Assembly (NCBI GenBank): GCA_029891345.1 | Contig: CM056999.1 | Location: 27,005,418-27,069,417, forward strand | Direction of reading: 5' to 3' | DNA from: Dryococelus australis | Lineage: Eukaryota; Arthropoda; Insecta; Phasmatodea; Phasmatidae | DNA: 64,000 nt | Shown: positions 22,445-32,949 of the stretch, one piece after another | Position numbering within the stretch: position 1 is the stretch's first letter | How the letters are laid out: each line of letters starts with the position of its first letter | Notes under the pieces: model-generated | The model's input: only the letters and a program-made list of their open reading frames with translations | The model's database searches: none | What the model was told of the DNA's origin: nothing | Translations under genes and position numbers: made by a program

Positions 22445-25400
22445 TTAACGAGTGTGTCGCGGTAATTTAAAACAGATGTGTTCAAGTATACTCATTCCAA
22501 CATAAATGGGTTTGTTAAAGCACAGTTTTGTTTTATTCATATGAACTGCAACCAAAGAGTTAGTAAATATATTCCTATCTTTAAAGTTTGGTTTAGCCAC
22601 TAGTTTATCCATTTGCTTAGAACTTGTGCACAACCGTACATCCACTCTGTTTCTAATATTCTCCACTGTTTTTCCAAAAACGGAATTGTTCATTAGCTTG
22701 TAAAAAATCTTTTTCAAAGTCATTTGTAGACTTTGTTCTCATATTAGTGTTTAGATCAATATAGGACTTGAGCCTATCTGATTGATCAAACTCCATAACT
22801 CTATGGATCTTTTACAACTTCATTCCGAGAGATAGATATTGCTTAAGATTTACATTGTGTATTTGCCCACTTAAACCCACCATAGGGCAACTACTGACTC
22901 ATAGCCCATCCATATAAGTTATTGGCGTCCAGATATGTAAGATAAAAGATTTACTTTGTGCTGTCATAAGCATTCATGTATTTATTATTTGCTTTAGCAT
23001 ATCGCTAAAAACATTGTGAAATTCCACCACGAACACCTTTTTCTATCATCAAAATTATGTCGTAATCTGTTAATAATTCTAGTTCTATTTTAGCATGTTT
23101 GAGCATAGCATCCCACGCTAAACCTGGGGCTGTGAAATACCATGCTGGATCTAGCTTATATGTTTTGAGACACACATCTCTATAATTTTCCATTATATCA
23201 ACACATCAGATATGTTATGGAGTTCTTAGAGATTTCATGTTGAATTTTTCCCATACCTCTCTCGCAAATTCGTAATCTTCGTCTGTAATGCCACATATAT
23301 TGAGTTTGTTGTAAAATGCATCTTTGGATGGAAGCGATGTGTCACAAAATTTTTCAGCACTGTCCATGTAGTCATATGGGTAGACACCTTTTCTTGTAAG
23401 AAAGTCAAGAAGTTCATTGGAGAAATGCTTACACGTTTCTCAGAATTGGCTTCTGGAAAGGTTGTTAGAGAGTTTATCTATACTACTAGCCATACATTTA
23501 AATGAGTCAATAAATCTAAGATATACACTTCCACATACGCGCTTCATAAAAGATTTTTTTTTCTTTTGTTGTTGGGAATTAGATCAATCTTATTTTCATC
23601 GATGCCAATATCTCTTATGAATAAATGTGTGTCATAGCCAGATAGATTGTGTATAAATACCAGGACAAAACATGGATTTCTATACGATAAGTTACAATCT
23701 CTGTGTGCAGCTCCTCTAAATTTCCCTGTAAGATGATCATGATCTCTCACAGAATCACCATTCATAGATTTTTCACATATATGGCAATGGGTAGCTGTAT
23801 CATAAACAATTTGTTCTTTCTGAGTTAATGGAAGCATTGGTTTTTCATTTGTATATATATCACCAATAGACTCTGCTTCTTCCATTAGCATTTTAACGAA
23901 CACAGCAGATGCATCAGGCCCTTCATAAGTTACTGGTGGTTTATAGTACCCATGTTCGTATTTTACATAGTAACAGAAGCTAATAGGCTCGTGTTTTTGG
24001 TATGGTTTAGTGTAGGATTCGTCGAGGTTTGGTTGGTAAGTTTCGATTTTAGTCAACAAACATTCAATTATACTCATACCATACCATACCATACTCATAC
24101 AACATACCAGCATATATTACAAACGGAACTCTCAAAGAATGATTTTGGTTTTGAAATCTTAATATGTCATTATTTCCTTTAGATGGTAGTTCAATTCTAA
24201 TACCATCGTGTTCTTGACAGTCTTGTTCGTGATCTTTTAGCTTATTTACAGAGTAGAAATGTTGCAAATATCTATCACATATAAATATTTTGTGATCATT
24301 TTTCGTTACATGTGATGCGACAAGTCTCGAAAGACTTTTTACCCAGCAGTAGTGGTCGTTCTTTTCGTCTTTTATATAGAGTAGGATTATGTGTTTATCC
24401 GTCTTAATGTTTGTTATTTTTAATGGACAGATCACATATTTCTTACCACCATCTTCTTCTTCGTATGTGTATACATTAATAGAAATTCCACTTCTCTTCT
24501 CAAAGGTTGGTATGCTATCCAATTTCATTGGAAATTCCAAACCCTTAAGTGCATCATCAAACTCATGTCCGTAAGCTTCGCATTTATTCACTCTTTGATG
24601 GTTTCTTTGTAGTTGATGCAATGCAGATAGAACAAACCACAAAATACATTTTTAATCATCGTTGTTAGGATTAATTACCACCTGCTTAGTTTTGAATTTT
24701 TTCTGGGAGATCAACATAATAACTGCCCTTGAATGATACATTTTTATTGATTCGCACTTCTAGTTTAAATATTCTGTTGAGTACCCACTGAGATCCCTTT
24801 GCTTCGAATGCCCCCATCTTAACTATGATTTTCGATATGCTGTTGGTATAATATTCTTCCAGATTAGTCGATTTCAGTATAATTTCGTTCTTTGTTTTAA
24901 AGGAGCCTTCTACATATTCAATATTCTCGCCAATTCCTCTTTTGTACTCAGTGAAGAATTTTATGTTCACTTTGAATGATTTTGAATGTTTACTCATTAG
25001 TCCCATGACAGTTTCTTTTACATCGTTTAGGAAATGCTTTGGGTCTTTGTATGCATTCACATTCTTTACAGCATAAGTCTTGGTCCTACTTTGAAATGCT
25101 GTTTCGATTTCTTCTACACTGAATATGGGTGTGTACTTATGAATTTTACTTCTCAAGTGACTTCTTATGAGAGACGGTTTGTAATAGTGGCTACACGCTT
25201 CAGATTTCACTTGTTTCTCTCGCGGGAACTTCTGTTTTGATATTAAGTGTTGTGGCACTTTAAAAAATTTCCCATGCATTTGTTGGTTCGTGTGATTTAT
25301 TATGTATTGGTGTAATACCCTTGTGCAATCTACTTTTAAGATGGATTCTTATGAGAGACGGTTTGTACAAGTGTTCACAAGTTTCACACTTGACATACTT

Positions 25401-25544
25401 CTCTTGAGATTTCTTCTTCTTTCTTTCTGCAAAGATGCCTTTCTTAAACTTATATTCTTTCCAAACATTACCAGTTGCGTTAACCTTTTTCATTGCCATG
25501 ATTGTTATCATATTAGACATCGGTTGATTTTTATTTGTGCTCAT
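22445..25544 (-). pseudogene. protein-primed-type family B DNA polymerase (copy 2, C-terminally truncated)
   Basis: Minus-strand pieces in order. Two N-terminal C2H2-like fingers ('CETCEHLYKPSLIRIHLKSR' near 25430-25370; 'CSHYYKPSLIRSHLRSKIH' near 25195-25140). Then the 'LEVRINKNVSFKGSYYVDLP' block (24760-24700), 'KCEAYGHEFDDALKGLEFP' (24585-24530) and 'VPFVIYAGM' (24125-24100). An endonuclease VII-like finger follows (CHICEKSM..., 'VRDHDHLTGKFRGAAHRDCN', 23795-23690), then the exonuclease motif FIHNLSGYDTHLFI (23660-23620), motif A YLDANNLYGWAM (about 22930) and motif [17 protein letters not shown] (about 22700). It stops after 'KPIYVGMSIL': motif C and the C-terminus are absent. Longer and better preserved in its N-terminal half than copy 1. 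It starts at 25544, downstream of a leader duplicated at 26605-26690. Confidence 0.85.
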
Positions 25545-25620
25545 TTATTATGTACAATATTATATTTTTTCTCACATTAAAATTTTCTTGTGCCGCTCTT
25601 TGCAACTTCTCATAGCCACT
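25545..25620 (-). promoter_or_regulatory. 5' leader/promoter of polymerase copy 2 (duplicated)
   Basis: Reading upstream of the ATG on the minus strand there is 'TAATAAATG' context, GTACAATATT in reverse, a T/A run, then CTTG..CCGCTCTTTGCAACT (plus-strand text). The same order, spacing and start-codon position recur at 26605-26690 before another minus-strand gene. The shared block is about 80 bases. Confidence 0.5.
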
Positions 25621-25872
25621 CTTTACAAGGAGTATGCGGATAACGAGGTATTTATTGGCATATCGAACAAGCAACTGCGCCAGTACATACGCTACATTGT
25701 CAACAAAAGAATGGTAGATATGGGCTACAAAGAGCTGTTTCCCGTTCATAGAAACCCTCTGCCAGATTTCGAGGTCATGGTCAACGCGCCCATACACACC
25801 ATCTTTTTCGAGAATGAAAGCATCGACTATGCAAAAGTTGATAACGGCGATTGGACATCGGTGTGGAACTAA
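25620..25872 (+). pseudogene. ribonucleotide reductase small subunit, C-terminal fragment
   Basis: Open frame of about 80 codons ending at a stop. It resembles the end of class I RNR R2: 'LYKEYADNEVF.GISNKQLR', 'QYIRYIVNKRMVDMGYKELF', 'NPLPDFE', and 'IFFENESIDYAK...GDW'. R2 carries the tyrosyl-radical/di-metal site of dNTP synthesis, but the metal-ligand helices are upstream and missing here. Only the last quarter remains and it begins abruptly at the duplicated leader sequence. GC content is clearly higher than in the flanking viral genes, so it comes from a different source. R2 genes occur in many large insect DNA viruses, so a viral origin is possible. Family call is moderate because only the tail is seen. 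Confidence 0.5.
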
Positions 25873-25879
25873 TTCCAAA

Positions 25880-26251
25880 ATGGTTAACACATATATGATG
25901 TTGATGCTTTCGGCGATGGCCTATTCCATACACATCGCCAGTTTTGGCAACCTCGCCAATTATCTCCACAACATAGCTCTAGTGCGTAACGTATTGTGCG
26001 GCCCACGGTTTTTGCAATCATTCAGTTTGGACGAATTATGCGTCTGGCCCCAGATGGACGAATCTTTTTCGCCATCGCATGGCGCGATAGCACGATGTTC
26101 GTACAGTACACTTTGTTGCTACGAGCACGAAGATTGGGGAGGTAAAGAGAAGACGCAGTCAAACATTACATTCTGTGTGTCTGGCTTTGTCGGTTCGCGT
26201 AGGTACAATCACACCGTTTGGGAAGACATAAATTGTGTGTGTTACGATTAA
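25880..26251 (+). CDS. cysteine-rich hypothetical protein with N-terminal hydrophobic segment
   Basis: Open frame of 123 codons from ATG 25880. The first 25 residues include a hydrophobic run (MLMLSAMAYSIHIASFG) that could be a signal peptide or anchor. The rest has eight cysteines, with several in the last 60 residues (RCSYSTLCCYEHEDW, FCVSGFV, CVCYD at the end), two N-glycosylation-type NxT sites (SNIT, YNHT), and many aromatic residues. This suggests a small secreted or membrane protein. No family is recognised. GC is higher than in the flanking genes and matches the RNR fragment just upstream, so both probably arrived together. An almost perfect 30-base palindrome begins one base after the stop codon. 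Confidence 0.5.
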   Translation: MVNTYMMLMLSAMAYSIHIASFGNLANYLHNIALVRNVLCGPRFLQSFSLDELCVWPQMDESFSPSHGAIARCSYSTLCCYEHEDWGGKEKTQSNITFCVSGFVGSRRYNHTVWEDINCVCYD

Positions 26252-26252
26252 A

Positions 26253-26282
26253 GTGTTTAATGGCTCGCGAGCCGTTAAACAC
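26253..26282 (+). terminator. 30-base near-perfect palindrome right after a stop codon
   Basis: Arms of 15 bases (GTGTTTAATGGCTCG and CGAGCCGTTAAACAC) meet without a spacer. The single mismatch (26261/26274) would be a U-G pair in RNA. The stop codon is 26249-26251. Position and strength suggest a 3'-end hairpin for the cysteine-rich gene. Confidence 0.55.
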
Positions 26283-26334
26283 GTAAAAATGGTAGTACTC
26301 GTAAATCGTTTACTCTTTAATAAAACGAAATAGA

Positions 26335-26604
26335 ATGCCTTTGTTTAGCACCCCAATCCACCATTCCATCATATGCAAAATATATACCTCCACGATTAAC
26401 ACCATCTAAAACTTTTTCGCTGAAAATCTGTAGATATCTGTCTGGTAAGGTTACTTAAAAATTTCCAGAAGTAATTACCACTTTGTATCCATACCATGTA
26501 TAAATTATTTCAGCATGGTCTATGGGATAGGTCTGCCCAATTGTAAGTTCGGAAAGTTTCTTAAATTGTTGGGTTCCGTTTAATACATTTAGCAACTGGT
26601 CCAT
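26335..26604 (-). pseudogene. small conserved viral protein, family shared with 16640-16935
   Basis: Starts at ATG 26604 with 'MDQLLNVLNGTQQFKKLSEL' and 'TIGQTYPIDHAEII', then 'WYGYKVVITSGNF', one stop (26455-26457), and in the same frame 'VTLPDRYLQIFSEKVLDGVN' and 'GGIYFAYDGM'. The pattern YG..V, LP.RY and a final Y.G matches the relative at 16640-16935. The family looks familiar from Polinton-like insect elements; its function is unknown to me. Only one stop breaks it. Its leader is a duplicate of that of polymerase copy 2. Confidence 0.55.
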
Positions 26605-26690
26605 CTTTATTAAGTACAATATTTTATTTTTTACGTATTCAAATTTCTTGAACCGCTCTTTGCAACTGCTACCAAACACAACTCTTTATA
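26605..26690 (-). promoter_or_regulatory. duplicate of the polymerase leader, before the small viral gene
   Basis: In plus-strand text: cat start codon, TTTATTAAGTACAATATT, T/A run, AAATTTCTTG, CCGCTCTTTGCAACT. This aligns with 25542-25620 almost without gaps. The tandem array of 26.65-27.29 kb begins inside it. Confidence 0.5.
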
Positions 26691-27290
26691 GTCACTTTTT
26701 GCAACTGCACTCTAACACAACTTTTTGTAGTCACTTTTTGCAGTCACTTTTTGCAACTGCACTCTAACACAACCTTTTGTAGTCACTTTTTGCGGTTGCA
26801 CTCGAATCGGCAGTTGATGTTTTCTGATGGTTTTCTTATAACTGGGGGCAGCTCCCAAAAACAACTTTTTGCAGTCACTTTTTGCGGCTCCACTATAACA
26901 TAACTTTTGCAGTCACTTTGTTTTCGGCTGTGCTCTAACGCAACTTTGTAGTCACTTTTTGCTGTTGCTCCCAAATGCAACTTTTTGTAATCACTTTTTG
27001 GGCTGTGCTCGAACCGGCAGCTGATGTTTTCTGATGGACAGTGCATTTAATTTACTGTTGGTTTTCTGATAACTGGAGGCTGCTCCCAAACGCAACTTTT
27101 TGCAGTCACTTTTTGTGGCTGCACTTTAATGCAACTTTTTCAGTCACTTTTTTGCGGCTGTGCTCGAACCGGCAGCTGATATTTTGGATCAGGAAAACAA
27201 CGGTAATTTTTTCTGATGGTTTTCTGATGGTTTGGGCATTCAATTTGCTGTTGGTTTTCTGATGGTTGGGGGCGTGTTTCGAACCGGCAT
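26650..27290. repeat. tandem array of short GCAACTTTTTG/GTCACTTTTTGC units
   Basis: More than ten degenerate units of 35-60 bases built from CAACTTTTTG, (A)GTCACTTTTTGC and GGCTG(T/C)(A/G)CTC, with interspersed CGAACCGGCAG.TGAT and TTTTCTGATGG blocks. It lies at the outer edge of the AT-rich viral region, next to the duplicated leader, and may be the remains of its terminal repeat or a control region. Confidence 0.65.
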
Positions 27291-27299
27291 TTCTATACT

Positions 27300-30200
27300 A
27301 CTTATTAGGCCTACTTATAAAATAGTAGTCTAATATAACAATTTTAAAGGAAAAAATTACGGTTTATTCTACTTACTATTTATATTGATAAATTACATTA
27401 GTACAAGTTTTTTCAATTGGAATTTTACGTGACATGTACGTTGTATTTCCGGATTTTATGGGTTGGAAAATACGTTTCTCAATGAGTTGCTGTAGAACAA
27501 CGTGTTTTTATTTTTTCATCCTAATACAACACTTCTTACCATTACGTGTTTCGTGTTTCTTTCTTTCACTTCCGTGTCGTTGTAAGGGCAAAAATGTTTT
27601 TAAAGTGCTACCGACTTACTTATATTTCAGTTTCATGTGAAAGTAACGAGAAAATTTGGAGCACGTTTCATGTATTCGCTTGACAGTATGAAGTAAAATA
27701 AAAATCATATTAAATAATTTATAAAAATGTTACATTACTTACTTATTTGGTTGTTAACTTGCCCATACAGTTCACAACTACGTCGATGCTACCTCAGAAC
27801 ATTTTTGTTTTTAACGAACATTAGCGTAACATAACCGTAGGAAAATTGCGAGTGTAATATTTATGGCAGATATTATCGAAGAAGGGGTTATTAATGGAGA
27901 AGTCGTAAACAAGCCGCAAGTGGACAGATTACAGCGCTTAGGCATGTTTTCTTCGTTGCTCGTCGTGGTCAGTTAGCTGCCTGCAGGTAGATAGCCAATG
28001 GATAAAGACGTGTCTCCTCTTCGGTCGTCCCCTTTCTTCGTGCGAGGTTCGAGAAGTGCGAGGTTCCGGGGGCGATCCGTAATAATATGTTTATTATTAT
28101 AGTCTTTTGATGGTTTCCATAACTTTCGAATTGAACCTTGAAAAATTATCCCATCTATGATGTGATTGTTTCCTAAGATGCTATGTATAACAAACTTTTT
28201 TAAACTTTTGTCTACATAAACGACCTTATTTTTGTTCAATCGAACTTTCAATTATATTTCATATATAGACTATATTATTTAGTTTATAATTCAAATTCAT
28301 AAATACAGGGACAATGTACACTGGCATTGCCTTCCAAAAAGTCGTTTTTTACGCAAATTATTACATTAAATTGAGTGCACGCTGTCCCGTAGATGTCATT
28401 TTCTAGGCTAGGTTCAGCTGTGTTCGCGTGAGGCGGGGGAATATCCTGGAAGTATAACTTTAGCAGGGCTTCAGGAAAGTTTGAAGTAACTGTGAATGGA
28501 CTATATTTCGTGAATGAAAAACGAGTTCATGAGAACGTGAACGACATTATTAGTGGTTGTTAAATGAATGTGCTCGTCTTGCATCCAGCCATTCACGCAC
28601 GTGGTTGTAAGTTATATTGATATGGGTTTAACAAATAAATGTTGTGTTACTATATTAAAACCGATTTAATACACACGTGGCACTAGCTCGCACCGCATTC
28701 CAGCATTACAGTTCTACAGTTCAAGCTAATCATTACCTACTGCTGATCATAGATATAAACCGTATATTATAACATGTTATATTTCAAGTGTGTCAAAATC
28801 AGCTTCTCATCCATTGCAAACATGTCCATTATAGATTCTTTTTATTTTAGATAGTTTAGGCTTATGTAGTTGGGTCTATGTAATCTACTCATTTCTGGTT
28901 GCAATGGACATAAGCGGTGAAGGAAATATTGTCTTAAAACTGTGTACATTTCAGTGTAGTTGTGCTTACTATGAACGTACCGTCACTTTGAGAGACATTA
29001 AGAAGATTAGGACAAGTAACCACAACATAGTTTAATATGTGTATATAGAGCCTGGTTCGTGGTTTACCTGTAAAGGGAACTTCCATTTTAAAGCAGAATT
29101 ACACAAGTGGGTTATTTTTTTAGAAGGAAATAAAATCATTTCAAACCTCAACAACTCCCGGGTTCAAAGACTTCTGGGCTTGACACCATAGTGGAATGTA
29201 CCTTTTTACAAGCCACTATCGTCACTTCATTGGTTGTTTGTCAATGACACATTTTTTGGTTGTCTGTGAGTAAATACCTCTCTTGTTTCGGATCTGCCAT
29301 GGGAACAAGAGTCTTCTATGGTGAGTCAAATAAATAACTGCCCGAATCGCGACAGCAACGCAGATCAATTATTAGTCCAACTTGTCACCAAAAGATTCTG
29401 TGAAATTTTCATGTTATTAGAAAATGTTAATGAAAATGGGAGCCTGGTTTATGAACTGCTTGTATCCTGCTGCAGAGTTTTCCATTTACTAACTTTAATT
29501 ATTGCCTCCTGGCATTCGATGTGTTGGTAGTAATGTTGACGACATAGAAACAGCTGGCCTGACGACAAGTAGTGAGATTCTTATGTACTGTAGACATCCC
29601 AGCATTAACTTTTAGGTGGTTCACTAGCTTTTGTCTTGATAAGTAAAAAACTGTTTAAATGTACACTGCAAAGTGTCTCCACAGAAGTAGGTATATTCTA
29701 ACATCTAAAATTTAGGATTGATTTTACACAAAAAAAAAAAAAAAAGCAAAAGACAATCAGAACAAGCAAAATTTACATCTCTCTACTCTGCTAAACAACA
29801 GTCGAATTTCGCGAGTTATTAAGGTAAAAATACACACATACTTCTGGAGCATGTTTCTTTGGAAAAATGAAATGAAACAAGATGCATGTGTGCCTAATTC
29901 TGTAAACAACCCTGGGAAAAAATGGCTTGTATTATGTAAAACTAATTCGGTAGGGCCTGCTAGAGTTTTACTACACACAGATTTAACTTTGCAACATAGG
30001 CAAATGTATGAAGAAGTTTTCCATATTGTTGGCTAAAGTTTCCCGTCCCGGGAGTCGTACTGGGAGACCATGTTTACCAGGCAAAGTCCTACAAGATATA
30101 CCAACATGCTCACGTGCCTTACACAGATGAACATCGTTTTCTTTGTTGGGCATTTTTCGGATATCATATACTGTGAGAAACACGTTTATTTTTAATTTCG

Positions 30201-32200
30201 TGATCGGTTTTCCCAGTCTTACAAGTTGGTCTAACAAGAAAACACTTCTAGCCATTGGGATATTTACCTTTGAAAGAAATCTCTTTCTCACGGTTATAAT
30301 TCGGAAGAAAAACAACTGTTTCTTTGGCTGTGTGTTCATATGCCAAGGCTTAAATGGGGAAAATTGAACAAACGTGTTGGGACGAAGTTGACCCTATAAA
30401 TGTAGGCTATATTAATATTATATTTATTTATTGTTAGTTGAAATTAAAAAATGTAAACTTATAACATCGCAAGCCACACACGTTTCGTCTTGTACCAAAA
30501 AGGAAAGCAAACCGAAACTATGTTTAGTTTTATCTTTTATTGAAAGTAATTTTACAGCAGAAATGTGCAATTTCGCATACAAATTGCCACAGAAATGTTT
30601 CCTTATTTTATATATTCTTCTCGTCGTTAACCTCAGACGTGCAGAAAACTAACATTCGAATAAAGATTTAACTAACGACGATTGAAAAAAAAATAAAATA
30701 ATTAGTTTGATATAAATGGATAAGTTAGGTAAAACTATTAATTTTTTTAATACAACCTAAAAAAATTCGCGTTGATGGATTGTGCCAAACTTAGCGATTG
30801 TGAATTGTTCAGTGTATAAGTTCGTCACTAGTGTTAGTACATTGTTTTGTATTTATGTACGCAATCAAACATTACACAAATTAAAAAAAAATATAGTATT
30901 TTTAATCATTTGCATAATAGATATTGTTCACAATCAAATTAAATGCAGATGTTTGGATAATAGCAAATGAAGTATCTCTATCAAGATGTGAAGAGACAGG
31001 TTTGTGCTAACCTATACCCACATGTTAAAATAATGTTTCCATTAAATTTTGTTAGCAAAATTTCCTCGTGAACGATAATTGTAAAATCACATCTGTCAAC
31101 ATAACTTTACTCACGTGTAAAATTACTCATACTATCAATGTAAGTAACTCAATTACATTAACACTTTTTTAGTACACCTTTACTCAAGCATAGTCATTGA
31201 AAAATGCCACCTGTGAGTGTTTTCATGGCAAATTTGCACCTTAAACTTTCGTTGTTCAAGTGGCACGGTGATTTTAATACAGTGATACAGTAGGTATAAA
31301 AGTGCACAATATCCTACGTTCACGACCACGACTTCCGTTGATTATTGGCCGCATGTCTACTTGAGAAGACATGTTCTTATTTGACTGGGTCAATCGTAAT
31401 AAAGTACTCCGTTAATTAACGTCCATGAAATGTGGGCAGACACTTGAGGCACGTGATAATTAAAATCACCCAACCATGGAAGTGCATATGAACTAAAGTG
31501 TTTTGGTGTACAAATGGTATTGAAATCTTTTCGCGAAAATCACCTGTCCCTAATCAATACTAATAAATCTATTTGTTGGTGTACCTACATTCGAATTCCA
31601 AGAAACATCATCGTATCAATTCAAATTTGCAGCTGTCTGTAAAAATTACTCATATCAAATAGTTCATTTAAGCATAAATTTAATGTGTAACTACACACGT
31701 TTATTTTAAAGTGTAGCTCATTTCACCTTGGCTTGTGTGGCATTTGGAAGTTTTTTCCTTGGAAATTTGTAATTGGTTTATGGATCTTCACGATGTGTCT
31801 GCAAAATTGGTGGGCCCATTTGTGAATGTAACTCAATTACATGCATTCTCGAATTACAGCATGTCCTCAAATGAGTCCCACAGATTTCTCACAAGTCAGT
31901 CCATTATCCAATTTTTAGTTATGCGCCCGACAAATTTCGACGATTTGAGATTTATAATTGTTTTGGTTAAAAAAATCGAATCATCCGTATTCTTATATGA
32001 AGAAAGAATTTTCTTAACTGTCTTATTTTTAATGGTAATCTAATATAGTATAAATACGACCTTTTTTTTTAGACGGGTCATATAGAAATTAGGACACAAT
32101 AAAATGTGACACATATTTAAAGAAAAAAAAACATGCATTTATATGAAATGCAAATGTTACAATTTGTTACAACAATGTATAGTAACGTTAGGGACATGCA
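27300..32200. other. gene-free stretch
   Basis: No protein or RNA gene could be supported. Short ORFs around 27.97-28.25 (minus), 29.98-30.34 (minus) and 31.7-32.0 kb (plus) have no family signature. The sequence at 30035-30120 has a 'tcccgggagtcgtactgggagacc' stretch reminiscent of a decayed tRNA-derived repeat, but without recoverable A and B boxes. A poly-A run lies at 29731-29746. Confidence 0.5.
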
Positions 32201-32229
32201 AGTTGGAAAACTGCTTGCTTCTGGTGATG

Positions 32230-32600
32230 AAATGGCTGTCCAGCGGGGTGCGTTCGTACAACGCACTAACTGCAACGTCGTTTACGGCAGCATTCACGAG
32301 TTCGGTTGCGGCGAACTCCAGTAGAGAGCGCGTTTTTGCTGCGCAGTAAAGTTAGGGAAGCACGGACGATAAGGCAAGAGGGTGCGACTCGCGTCATAAT
32401 GTTTACGAGTAAATGGATAATGAGGGACCTGGGACAAGGGCAAGGGAGCCGAGGCGCGAGGCGCCAACATGGCGGCTAGAGCAGTCTCTTTTTGTGATGT
32501 TTATGCAAATGAGCTGTCGGCCATACTGTTTCCGACCGCCATCTTTGTAGCCAGTACGCCGCCCTCTTGGGCAACCATCTTAGCAGCCAGTAGGTCATTT
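32230..32600. promoter_or_regulatory. CpG-dense block with CCAT/ATGGCGGC-type motifs
   Basis: An abrupt rise in GC and CpG in AT-rich surroundings. It holds CCAACATGGCGGC (near 32466), an inverted relative CCGCCATCTTTG (near 32537), a second CCATCTTAGC.GCCAGTA unit (near 32575) and an ATGCAAAT octamer (near 32503). The ATGGCGGC/CCGCCAT core is the binding type of YY1/Pho-like zinc-finger proteins. It could be a host promoter or an unmethylated island. It could also be the end of a mobile element, because 'gccatctt.g.agccagta' is directly repeated. Confidence 0.35.
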
Positions 32601-32949
32601 ATCCTGCTCTATCATTCCATCCATATTTTCATTTAAAAAGTTTTTTTTTCTTTGAATTTCTCGTTTTTTCCATCGAAACTTCTAGAATTTATTTTCTACA
32701 GCAGTTGAAGTTTCTCATAAATTCATGTTTTGCTATACCGCCACTACAATTGCATGACCACCATATTAACAGCTCCCAAAAAAACATCCCTATGATTTTG
32801 AGCAGCTACATTAATAGCTAAAATAAAAATGCTCCTGAATTTGCCTCAGTGACACCTTGTTTTGCCAGAGGAGTCAAAGGAGACATTTTGAATTTTTCGA
32901 ATTCGATGTACTATAAAAATTAAATGTATAAATAATATTTTTTATTTAA

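Noticed and set aside
25531..25969. Minus-strand ORFs opposite the RNR-like and Cys-rich ORFs
   Set aside because: The plus strand carries the RNR-like motifs; the minus frames are shadows.
26650..27290. CRISPR-like array
   Set aside because: Repeats are degenerate, without unique spacers of constant length, and the DNA is eukaryotic.
30035..30120. Second tRNA-like sequence ('tcccgggagtcgtactgggagacc')
   Set aside because: No paired A and B boxes at proper spacing; too decayed to support.
31735..32043. 102-codon plus-strand ORF as a gene
   Set aside because: Composition and sequence look random; no motif, no neighbours of coding character.
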